Assembly (NCBI RefSeq): GCF_039541115.1
Contig: NZ_BAABFP010000002.1
Coordinates: forward strand, 434,001-498,000
DNA: 64,000 nucleotides
Reading direction: 5' to 3'
DNA from: Angustibacter luteus
GTDB lineage: Bacteria > Actinomycetota > Actinomycetes > Actinomycetales > Angustibacteraceae
The notes below the pieces were generated by a model. The model was not told the DNA's origin. It saw only the letters and a list, made by a program, of their open reading frames with translations, and did not search any database. This document shows, one piece after another, positions 16,772 through 23,811 of the stretch. Position numbers and translations under genes: made by a program. Position 1 is the stretch's first letter. The number at the start of each line of letters is the position of its first letter.

Positions 16772-18403
16772 ACCCAGGTCCCCACCGACGGCCCCCGGAC
16801 ACCACTGCTCGACGCCGTCGTCGCGGTCAGCTCCGACCTGGATCTGGCCCAGGTCCTGAGCCGGATCGTCCGCTCGGCCTGCGAGCTCGTCGATGCGACG
16901 TACGGCGCGCTCGGCGTGATCGCACCCGAGGGTGAGCGGCTCGTCGAGTTCATCACGCACGGGCTCTCGGCCGACGAGCGCTCGCTGATCGGCGACCCCC
17001 CGCACGGCCGCGGCGTCCTCGGCCTGCTCATCGAGGACCCGCGTCCACGCCGGATGAAGGACATCATGTCGCACCCGGACTCCTACGGGTTCCCGCCGAA
17101 CCACCCGCCGATGCACAGCTTCCTCGGCGCGCCGATCTCGATCCGCGGCGAGGTCTACGGCAACCTCTACATGTCGGAGAAGCGGAGCGCGCCGGAGTTC
17201 ACCGAGGACGACGAGCAGGTGCTCGTCGCGCTGGCGGCCGCGGCCGGCGTCGCCATCGAGAACGCCCGGCTGTACGACCGCACCCGACGACAGCGGGGGC
17301 TGGCGGACGCCATCGGTGAGATGACCCAGGGGTTGCTCGAGGGTGGACAGCCCGGCGACGCGCTGCGGCTCATGGCCGTTCGCTGCACCGAGCTCACCAG
17401 CGCCGAGCTGTCCGTCATCGCGCTCTACGACGCGGACCGGCGGCTGGTCGTCGAGGCCACCAGCGCAGAGCCCCCGGACCAGGCGGTCGGCGACACCCTC
17501 GGCGCCGGGCGGTGGGACGACATCGTCGCCGAGGGCTCACCCCTGCTGCTGGTCAGTCGGGAGGGCGAGACCCCCGCGCCGGAGGTCGAGGCCATCCGCC
17601 GCCTGGGTGCCCCAGGTGCGCCCGGGCCGACGGCCGTCGTGGCCATCTCCGTCGGCGAGTCCGCGCTCGGCGTCCTTGCCGTCACCTGGGGTGCGGACGA
17701 CGACGGCACGGCGGCCGACTCACTCGAGGCGTTGCGCTCGTTCGGCCGGACGGCGGCGCTGGCCCTCGAGGCGTCGACGGCCCAGCGCGACCGGGGGCGC
17801 ATGGAGCTGCTCGAGGACCGGGACCGCATCGCCCGAGACATGCACGACCACGTCATCCAGCGGCTGTTCGCCACCGGGCTCTCCCTGCAGTCCGCGTCTC
17901 GGCTGTCCGCAGACGCCCGCGTGCGCGAACGGCTCGACTCCGCCGTGGACGAGCTGGACGACGCGATCAAGGACATCCGGCAGACCATCTTCGGGCTGCA
18001 CCGCCCGATCGGCGGGCTGGGCATGTCGTCGCAGGTCGCCGAGCTGGTCCAGCAGGCGGCCGCCTCGCTCGGGTTCACCCCGGAGGTCGAGCCGCCGACG
18101 GACTGGGACGCCCTCACCCCCGACCTCGAGGCCGAGGTGCTCGCCGTCGTGCGCGAGGGACTGGCCAACGTCGTCCGGCACGCCGAGGCCTCGTGGTGCC
18201 GGCTGCGCATCGAGGTCACGGACCAGGTCACCGTGCTGGTCGAGGACGACGGGGTAGGCGTCGCGGAGGGCGACCACGCGCGCAGCGGTCTGGCGAACCT
18301 CACCCGTCGCGCCGAGCGCTCCGGCGGCACGCTCAGCATCCGGGCCCGCAGTGGGGGCGGGACCCTGGTCAGCTGGCAGGTGCCGCTGCCCTCGCCACGC
18401 TGA
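16769..18403 (+). CDS. devS: DevS/DosT-like redox-sensing histidine kinase
   Basis: 544 aa: GAF-A (about 12-165), GAF-B (about 185-335), HisKA_3 dimerisation helix and HATPase (about 430-540). In GAF-A the segment PPNHPPMHSFLGAP contains His112 at the place of the heme-ligating His149 of mycobacterial DevS, so it probably binds heme and senses O2, NO or CO. The phospho-acceptor His359 is in RDMHDHVIQRLFATGLSLQS, almost identical to DevS. ATP-lid motifs LANVVRHAEA and VEDDGVGVAEG follow. It converges on its presumed partner devR, with 12 bp between stops, whereas mycobacterial devR-devS are co-directional. Confidence 0.9.
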   Translation: MTQVPTDGPRTPLLDAVVAVSSDLDLAQVLSRIVRSACELVDATYGALGVIAPEGERLVEFITHGLSADERSLIGDPPHGRGVLGLLIEDPRPRRMKDIMSHPDSYGFPPNHPPMHSFLGAPISIRGEVYGNLYMSEKRSAPEFTEDDEQVLVALAAAAGVAIENARLYDRTRRQRGLADAIGEMTQGLLEGGQPGDALRLMAVRCTELTSAELSVIALYDADRRLVVEATSAEPPDQAVGDTLGAGRWDDIVAEGSPLLLVSREGETPAPEVEAIRRLGAPGAPGPTAVVAISVGESALGVLAVTWGADDDGTAADSLEALRSFGRTAALALEASTAQRDRGRMELLEDRDRIARDMHDHVIQRLFATGLSLQSASRLSADARVRERLDSAVDELDDAIKDIRQTIFGLHRPIGGLGMSSQVAELVQQAAASLGFTPEVEPPTDWDALTPDLEAEVLAVVREGLANVVRHAEASWCRLRIEVTDQVTVLVEDDGVGVAEGDHARSGLANLTRRAERSGGTLSIRARSGGGTLVSWQVPLPSPR

Positions 18404-18415
18404 ACCGACCCGGCC

Positions 18416-19066
18416 TCACCGCGTCGGGGGCTGCGGCGCCGCGGAGTGGGTGGCCGCGTAGACCGCCGCCTGCGTCCGGCGCTCGAAGCCGAGCTTGCTC
18501 AGGATGGCCGTCACGTAGTTCTTGACCGTCTTCTCCGCCAACGACATGGCCTCGCCGATCTGTCGGTTGGTCAGCCCGTCCGCGAGGTGCTGCAGGATGC
18601 GTCGCTCCTGCGGCGACAGCGATGCCAGTCGCGGATCGTCCCGGCCCGCGTCCCACTGCCGACGGATCGAGGCGCGCCGCTCGTCGTCGATCAGCGACTC
18701 ACCGGAAGCGACCCGGCGGATGGACGAGACCAGGTCGTTGCCCTTGATGTCCTTCAGGACGTAGCCCGCCGCGCCGGCCGCCACCGCGGCCGCGAGCGCC
18801 TGCTCGTCGTCGTACGACGTCACGATGAGCACGGCGATCCCGGGGTCGACCGACCGCACGTCCCGACAGGTGTCGATGCCGGAGCCGTCCGGCAGCCGCG
18901 CGTCCAGCAGGGCCACGTCGGGGCGCAGCGCCGGGATGCGGCGGGTCGCCTCCTGGGCCGAACCGGACTCCCCCACCACCTCGATGTCGTCCTCGAGCTC
19001 CAACAGCTCACGCAGGCCACGCCGGACGATCTCGTGGTCGTCCAGCAGGAACACCTTGACCGTCAT
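18416..19066 (-). CDS. devR: DevR/DosR-like NarL-family response regulator
   Basis: 216 aa. Receiver domain with Asp9/Asp10, phospho-acceptor Asp55 in LLDARLPDG, TSYDDE and VLKDIKG. The C-terminal LuxR-type helix-turn-helix reads LSPQERRILQHLADGLTNRQ and EKTVKNYVTAILSKLG; the KTVKNYV recognition helix is that of DosR. It is expected to bind GGGACYTNNGNCCC boxes, four of which occur within 5 kb. ATG 19066 with GGGGAGGGAGG upstream. Its own upstream region holds one box at 19153-19167, shared with the divergent CoA-transferase gene. Confidence 0.9.
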   Translation of the reverse strand: MTVKVFLLDDHEIVRRGLRELLELEDDIEVVGESGSAQEATRRIPALRPDVALLDARLPDGSGIDTCRDVRSVDPGIAVLIVTSYDDEQALAAAVAAGAAGYVLKDIKGNDLVSSIRRVASGESLIDDERRASIRRQWDAGRDDPRLASLSPQERRILQHLADGLTNRQIGEAMSLAEKTVKNYVTAILSKLGFERRTQAAVYAATHSAAPQPPTR

Positions 19067-19152
19067 GGCGCCTCCCTCCCCGTCACTATGACCCACTTCC
19101 CGTCTCGCGCGTCGTCGTCCCGCCACCCTCGCGCGCGCGGTGACGCCGAAGG

Positions 19153-19167
19153 AGGGCCGAAGGTCCC
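19153..19167 (-). promoter_or_regulatory. DosR/DevR-type box between devR and CoA-transferase gene
   Basis: Reads GGGACCTTCGGCCCT on the minus strand, a full match to the DosR consensus core. It lies 87 bp upstream of devR and 99 bp upstream of the gene at 19266, so it could control either or both. Confidence 0.78.
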
Positions 19168-19265
19168 GGCCCTACGCCGGCGCGTTGACCAACCTGGTAG
19201 ACAGGCCCAAACCGAGGAGGTGGCATGGCCGCTGTGCCGTACGACCACCACGTCGTCGGGAACGC

Positions 19266-20516
19266 ATGAGCATCCGGGTCGGGTCGGCCGAGGACGTCAC
19301 GACTGCCGTGCAGCGCTTCGCGAGCCGGCGGACGCCGTCCGGACCCCCGCGGGTGGTCGCCAGCGGCAACTTCGCCACCCCGCACCCGCTGCTGCAGGCC
19401 GTGGACGCCGCGCTGGCGTCCTACCGGCTCAACGTGCTGAACGCCCAGGCGGGACTGCCGATGCGCGCGGGCGTCGTGCACGAGACCTCGTTCGTCGGCC
19501 CCGGCGTCCGCCGGTCCGCCGCCCTGGCCTACGTCCCCAGTCGGCTGTCGCTGCTGCCGGCCCTGCTCGGTACGGCCCTGGTGCCGGACATCGTCCTGCT
19601 GCACTGCTCGAAACCGTGGCACGGCAAGGTTTCTCTCGGCATCGAGGTGAACGTGCTGCCCGCCGCGGTCGAGGCGGTCCGGCAGCGCGGAGGGCTGGTG
19701 CTGGCGCAGCTGAACGAGCGGATGCCCTACACGTTCGGGGACGGCGAGCTGTCCGACGACCTCGTGGACCTCGCCATCGAGGTGGACGAGCCCATGCCGA
19801 GTCCGCACGGCACCCGCGCCGATGCCGCCTCCCGCCGGATCGGTGAGCTGGTCGCCGAACGGGTCCCGGACGGCTCGACCCTGCAGCTCGGCATCGGCGC
19901 CATCCCGGACGCCGCGCTGGACGGCCTCGTCGACCGCACCGGGCTGCGCATCTGGTCGGAGATGATCGGCGACGGCGTCCTGCGCCTGGAGCAGGAGGGC
20001 GCGCTCGACCCCGCGGCGGAGGTCGTGGCGTCGTTCATGTTCGGCTCATCGGACCTCTACCGGTGGGTCGACCGCAACCCGCGGGTGCGGATGGCCCGCA
20101 CCGAGCGGGCCAACGACCCGGCGAGCATCAGCCAGCAGCCCCGGATGACGTCGATCAACTCCGCACTCGAGGTCGACCTGTTCGCCCAGGCCAACGCCTC
20201 GCGACGGGAAGGGTGGATCCACTCCGGCTTCGGCGGCGCCACCGACTTCCTGGTCGGGGCCCTGCACGCCCGCGACGGGCAGGCGCTCATCGCGCTGCGG
20301 TCCTGGCACCCGAAGGCCGACGTGTCGACGGTGGTGGCGTTGCTGGACGAGCCGGTGACCTCGTTCCAACCCACGGCGATCATCACCGAGCAGGGCGTGG
20401 CCGAGGTCCGCGGACACACCGAGCACGAGCAGGCGCTGGCGATCATCGAGCACGCTGCGCACCCCGACGTCCGCGACGAGCTGACCGAGGAAGCGCACCA
20501 CCTCGGACTCGTCTAG
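19266..20516 (+). CDS. Acetyl-CoA hydrolase / CoA-transferase family protein
   Basis: 416 aa enzyme of the acetyl-CoA hydrolase/acetate- or 4-hydroxybutyrate-CoA transferase family. Motifs: ASGNFATPHPLLQAVD near 32-47, LQLGIGAIPDAALDGL (about 202-217), SGFGGATDFLVGA (about 320) and ITEQGVAEVRGHTE (about 378), which form the CoA and catalytic Glu sites. It may support acetate or succinate CoA cycling under low oxygen. ATG 19266 lacks a strong ribosome-binding site. A DosR box lies 99 bp upstream, compatible with anaerobic induction. Confidence 0.82.
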   Translation: MSIRVGSAEDVTTAVQRFASRRTPSGPPRVVASGNFATPHPLLQAVDAALASYRLNVLNAQAGLPMRAGVVHETSFVGPGVRRSAALAYVPSRLSLLPALLGTALVPDIVLLHCSKPWHGKVSLGIEVNVLPAAVEAVRQRGGLVLAQLNERMPYTFGDGELSDDLVDLAIEVDEPMPSPHGTRADAASRRIGELVAERVPDGSTLQLGIGAIPDAALDGLVDRTGLRIWSEMIGDGVLRLEQEGALDPAAEVVASFMFGSSDLYRWVDRNPRVRMARTERANDPASISQQPRMTSINSALEVDLFAQANASRREGWIHSGFGGATDFLVGALHARDGQALIALRSWHPKADVSTVVALLDEPVTSFQPTAIITEQGVAEVRGHTEHEQALAIIEHAAHPDVRDELTEEAHHLGLV

Positions 20517-20548
20517 CAGGCACGTTCCGCCCAGCGGGACGAGGGACC

Positions 20549-20563
20549 GGGACGTTGTGCCCT
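20549..20563 (+). promoter_or_regulatory. DosR/DevR-type box upstream of USP-like gene
   Basis: GGGACGTTGTGCCCT, matching GGGACNTNNGNCCCT. Its centre is 42 bp upstream of the ATG at 20598, the position expected for an activator at -42.5 of a leaderless transcript. Confidence 0.76.
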
Positions 20564-20597
20564 AGGAGGGCTCCCACCCAGCGGCCACGCTGGGGAC

Positions 20598-21032
20598 ATG
20601 GACGCAACCCCGGTATCGAGCCCCGTCGACCCGACGACCAGCGCGCGACGTCGGCCCGTGCCGGACGTCGTCGCCGGGCTCGTCAACGACGGGTCCGCCT
20701 ACTCCGTCGCCCGAGCGGCCGCCCGCCAGGCCGCGCACCGAGGTGGCCGCGTGCGCTTCCTGCAGGTCGCGCCCCGGAACCTCGCCGAGGAGGACCTGGA
20801 GGCGTTCGACCGGGCCACCTTCCGGTCCGCGTTGCGCGGTCTGAAGGGCCTCAACCGGGTGCCGTGCACGTTCGAGGTCGTGGTGGGTGACCCCATCGAC
20901 GTCCTGGTCGAGCGCAGCGAGGGCGCCGCACTGCTCGTGGTCGGCCGGGACCTGCCCATCCCCGAGCACGACGTCGCCCTGGGCTGCCAGCAGCGCGCGA
21001 CCTGCGACGTCCTCACCGTCTTCGGCGTCTGA
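20598..21032 (+). CDS. Universal-stress-protein-like domain protein
   Basis: 144 aa single-domain protein with the Rossmann-like USP fold: PDVVAGLVNDGSAYSVARAA, VRFLQVAPRNL, VVVGDPIDVLVERSEGAALLVVGRD. The GxGS-type ATP loop of many USPs is not obvious (ALGCQQRATCDVLTV replaces it), so ATP binding is doubtful. Preceded by a DosR box and by a CACGCT hexamer six bases from the ATG (20586-20591), so probably leaderless and DevR-induced. Its 3' end overlaps the convergent FUSC gene by 20 bp. Confidence 0.75.
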   Translation: MDATPVSSPVDPTTSARRRPVPDVVAGLVNDGSAYSVARAAARQAAHRGGRVRFLQVAPRNLAEEDLEAFDRATFRSALRGLKGLNRVPCTFEVVVGDPIDVLVERSEGAALLVVGRDLPIPEHDVALGCQQRATCDVLTVFGV

Positions 21033-22326
21033 GACGACCCGCGCCCGGTTGGAGACCGCGCGGGTAGGGGCGCTCGGGGTGGGGCAGCACCCCCTCGACC
21101 AGCCGCGGCAGCTGGGCGAGCGGCCGGCTGCTCTGCTCGTCCTTCCAGCTCTGGTGGACGCGGGCCCGGTCCTCCAGGTTGAGCCGGGCCAGGACCTGCT
21201 CGAGGGCGGCGAGGATCGAGGCGCGCAGCAGCCACGACGACGTGTTCTCCTGCGCGTCGACCATGATGAGCTCGGTCAGGATGGCCTGGGTCTCGCGGAA
21301 GGTGTCCAGGCTCTCGGCGAGGGCCTGCTCGGTCTCGTCCTCGCGTCCCTCGGCCTCGGCGACGACCAGACTGCCGAAGGCGCGCAGGCAGTCGGCGGTG
21401 TCGTGCAGGACGACGGCGAAGGCGTCCCGCAGCTCGGCCCCGTACGGGTCCTCCGGTCGCGACGACGCCGGGATCTCGGCCTCGATGACGGTGAACAGCG
21501 CGCGGATGGCCAGCAGGCACTGCTCGAGGGTGTCGAGCCCCGAGGCGAGCACCGGCTCGACATCGACGGTGCCGAGGGCACGGGTGTTGAACCGGCGGCT
21601 GTCCTTGAGCCAGGCGATGGTCTCGGTCGCGGACGCGACCTGCCGGCTGGCGGCGCGGGCACGGTCGATCCACTCCTCGACCTGGCGCCGTTGCACCGGA
21701 CCGTCGACCAGGGCGTCCGCCGCGCTGTCCAGCGGGCCCGCGGCGGCCTCGACGACCCGCAGCACCGCCCCGCGGGCGGCCCCGGTCGGCAGGGCCGGCG
21801 GGTAGACGAGGTTGAAGGTGATACCCACGGCTGCGCCGATCAGGGTGTTCAGGATCCGGGTCTCGGCCGCCACGTCGTGGTTGCTGACACCGAGGATGAG
21901 CATGGCGCTGATCGGCGCCTCCAGGGCCTGCTCGCCCAGGCGCAGCACCTTGGCCAGGACCAGCGAGGCGGCGATGGCCGCGCCCAGGCTCCACCAGGTC
22001 AACCCGACCCAGGCGGACAGCAGCGTCGCCACCAGGATCCCGGCCAGCACGGCGCCCACCCGGACGGCGCCCATCTTGATGGTCGAGAACGCGGACGCCT
22101 GGACCACCAGCAGCGCGGTCAGCGGACCGGTGAGGTCGATCGCGCCGTCCGTCACCGCCAACGAGATGAGGTAGGCGACGACGGCCGCCGACGTCAGGCG
22201 GGTGACCGTCACCATGGTCGGGCGCAGGCGCCGCGGGACGTCGCGCCAACGGTCCGGGTGCCCGGGCCAGGCCCACCGGCTCACGGCCCGCCACCGGGAC
22301 CGTTCGGCGTGCGACGCAGCGCTCAT
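21013..22326 (-). CDS. FUSC-family membrane transporter (aromatic acid exporter-like)
   Basis: 437 aa. About six transmembrane helices in residues 40-175 (AAVVAYLISLAV, VGAVLAGILVATLLSAWVGL, LGAAIAASLVLAKVLRLGE), with GAAVGITFNLVYPP closing the bundle. A long cytosolic helical domain follows (about 200-430) with LEQCLLAIRALFTVIEAEIP. This is the FUSC/ArAE arrangement of fusaric-acid and aromatic-acid efflux proteins. The C-terminus is very basic. An imperfect palindrome (22391-22404) near the start only weakly resembles a DosR box. Confidence 0.8.
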   Translation of the reverse strand: MSAASHAERSRWRAVSRWAWPGHPDRWRDVPRRLRPTMVTVTRLTSAAVVAYLISLAVTDGAIDLTGPLTALLVVQASAFSTIKMGAVRVGAVLAGILVATLLSAWVGLTWWSLGAAIAASLVLAKVLRLGEQALEAPISAMLILGVSNHDVAAETRILNTLIGAAVGITFNLVYPPALPTGAARGAVLRVVEAAAGPLDSAADALVDGPVQRRQVEEWIDRARAASRQVASATETIAWLKDSRRFNTRALGTVDVEPVLASGLDTLEQCLLAIRALFTVIEAEIPASSRPEDPYGAELRDAFAVVLHDTADCLRAFGSLVVAEAEGREDETEQALAESLDTFRETQAILTELIMVDAQENTSSWLLRASILAALEQVLARLNLEDRARVHQSWKDEQSSRPLAQLPRLVEGVLPHPERPYPRGLQPGAGRLRRRRR

Positions 22327-22431
22327 GCTCGGCCTTCGGTCGTGCGGGAACGATGCGCCCCAGTATGGCGGCGCACACGGAGCGGCCGCCGGACCCGGAG
22401 GTCCGACGGCCACCGCCGTCCAGCTGTCTCG

Positions 22432-23001
22432 CTACTTCAGCCAGCCGTGGTCCTTGACGACCGCCAGCTCTCCCCAGGCCTTGCCGAGGCCGAAGGTGTC
22501 GCCCGCGTTGCCCAGGGCGAGGGCGACGACGACGAGCGCGTAGATGATGTGGTCGTCCAGGAAGAGGTTGTTCTCCGGGGGCAGGACCGCGGTCCACATC
22601 AGGACCAGCATCGCTGCTGCGGCCGCTGCGGTGACCCGGATGGCCACACCGGACAACAGGCCGATGGCGAGGCCGGCGAGGCCGATCATGAACAGCCAGT
22701 CGGCCCAGGCCGCGCCGGCGAAGCCGTGGTAGAAGTCCTTGAACGGGCCGGCCGCGGCGAACTTCAGGAAGCCCTCGGTGGGGTGGCCACCGTGGATCCA
22801 GGCGGCCTTGGACGCGGTCTCGTGGCCGAGGCCGAACAGCTTGTCCACGAAGGCCCACAGGAAGATCCAGCCCAGGCTGATGCGGATCGCCGCACCGACG
22901 TAGCGCAGGGCCTTCAGCCGCGGGGTCTCGGCGGCGACGAGCTCGGGGTGCACGAGGTCGCGATCCGGCATCGTGTGCCGGCTCGGGGTGGTGGCGGTCA
23001 T
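22432..23001 (-). CDS. DoxX-family membrane protein
   Basis: 189 aa with four transmembrane segments: GAAIRISLGWIFLWAFVDKL (about 36-55), DWLFMIGLAGLAIGLL, VTAAAAAAMLVLMWTAVLP and HIIYALVVVALALGNA. DoxX proteins form membrane oxidoreductase complexes and help detoxify thiol stress. Between TM1 and TM2 is a large loop with HPTEGFLKFAAAGPFKDFYH. ATG 23001 has AGGGAGGA upstream. A DosR-like box (23093-23107) is 92 bp upstream and a GCACCC/GGGTGC inverted repeat (23021-23037) lies in the leader. Confidence 0.82.
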   Translation of the reverse strand: MTATTPSRHTMPDRDLVHPELVAAETPRLKALRYVGAAIRISLGWIFLWAFVDKLFGLGHETASKAAWIHGGHPTEGFLKFAAAGPFKDFYHGFAGAAWADWLFMIGLAGLAIGLLSGVAIRVTAAAAAAMLVLMWTAVLPPENNLFLDDHIIYALVVVALALGNAGDTFGLGKAWGELAVVKDHGWLK

Positions 23002-23092
23002 GACGTCCTCCCTGGACGGTGCACCCGATCAGGGTGCCGGTCGGTGAACCTTCTGACACAGCCCACCCTGGCGCGGCCGTCGCGCCGTGGTC

Positions 23093-23107
23093 AGGGCCAA
23101 AGGTCCT
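23093..23107 (-). promoter_or_regulatory. DosR/DevR-type box upstream of doxX-like gene
   Basis: Minus strand AGGACCTTTGGCCCT, one mismatch from GGGACYTNNGNCCCT. It lies 92 bp before the DoxX ATG, leaving room for a leader of about 50 nt. Confidence 0.68.
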
Positions 23108-23199
23108 GTGCTGCAGGCGACACAGGGGTCCTCTCGGGTCGGTCGGTCGGGTCGGCGTTCGTCCGGGCCCCTGGTGGGTCAGCGAAACTCCGACAACTC

Positions 23200-23811
23200 C
23201 TAGGGCAGGGTCAGCACCGCGGTGTCGTCGGGCACCAGGCGCACCCCGTCGCCGAGACGAACCGTCAGGTGGGGGTCGAACGGCCGCGACCCGGACGCCA
23301 CCACCTCCCCGTGGGTGCTCAGTGTCACGGTCGCCTGGCCGGTCCCGCTGGTCAGCTCGACGAGCCGGCCGTCCCGCACGACCGCCGCGAGCGCCGCGAG
23401 CGTGACCACGAGCCGCAGCTCGAACGGGATCTCGGCCAGTCGCCTCGGACCGACCATGACGTCCACCGTCGGGTGCTGGACGACGGTGAGCTCGCGCCCG
23501 GTCAGGTCGACGAGCACGCGATCGGCCGTGCCTCGGGTCGCACGGCCGGCCTCGACCAGCTCGCGGGTGCGTTGCAGCCCGACGACCAGCAGGCCACCGA
23601 GGTCGGCGCCGAGGAAGCCCCGGGCCACTTCGGCGAGCTCACTCAGCCCCGCCTCCCACAGCGCCTTGCCTGCGCGTTCCAGCGCACCGGTCGCCGGCTC
23701 GAGGGCGCCGGCCCGCTCGAGCTGCGCGACGAGGTCGTCGGCGCCGGCACCGACCACCGCCAGCAGGGGGATGCCGCTGACCGCGCCGTCGCTGATCGCG
23801 TTCTGGGTCAT
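23200..23811 (-). CDS. Hypothetical protein
   Basis: 203 aa, probably cytosolic. N-terminal half is helical (GADDLVAQLERAGALEPATG, EVARGFLGADLGGLLVVGL); the C-terminal half is beta-rich (LTGRELTVVQHPTVDVMVGP, DPHLTVRLGDGVRLVPDDTA). I do not recognise a family. ATG 23811 overlaps the stop of the upstream CxxC-repeat surface protein by 4 bp, so the two are translated from one message and probably act together. Confidence 0.6.
   Translation of the reverse strand: MTQNAISDGAVSGIPLLAVVGAGADDLVAQLERAGALEPATGALERAGKALWEAGLSELAEVARGFLGADLGGLLVVGLQRTRELVEAGRATRGTADRVLVDLTGRELTVVQHPTVDVMVGPRRLAEIPFELRLVVTLAALAAVVRDGRLVELTSGTGQATVTLSTHGEVVASGSRPFDPHLTVRLGDGVRLVPDDTAVLTLP

Noticed and set aside
22391-22404. 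GGACCCGGAGGTCC near the FUSC gene as a fifth DosR box
   Set aside because: At least two core mismatches and wrong half-site; kept only as a comment.
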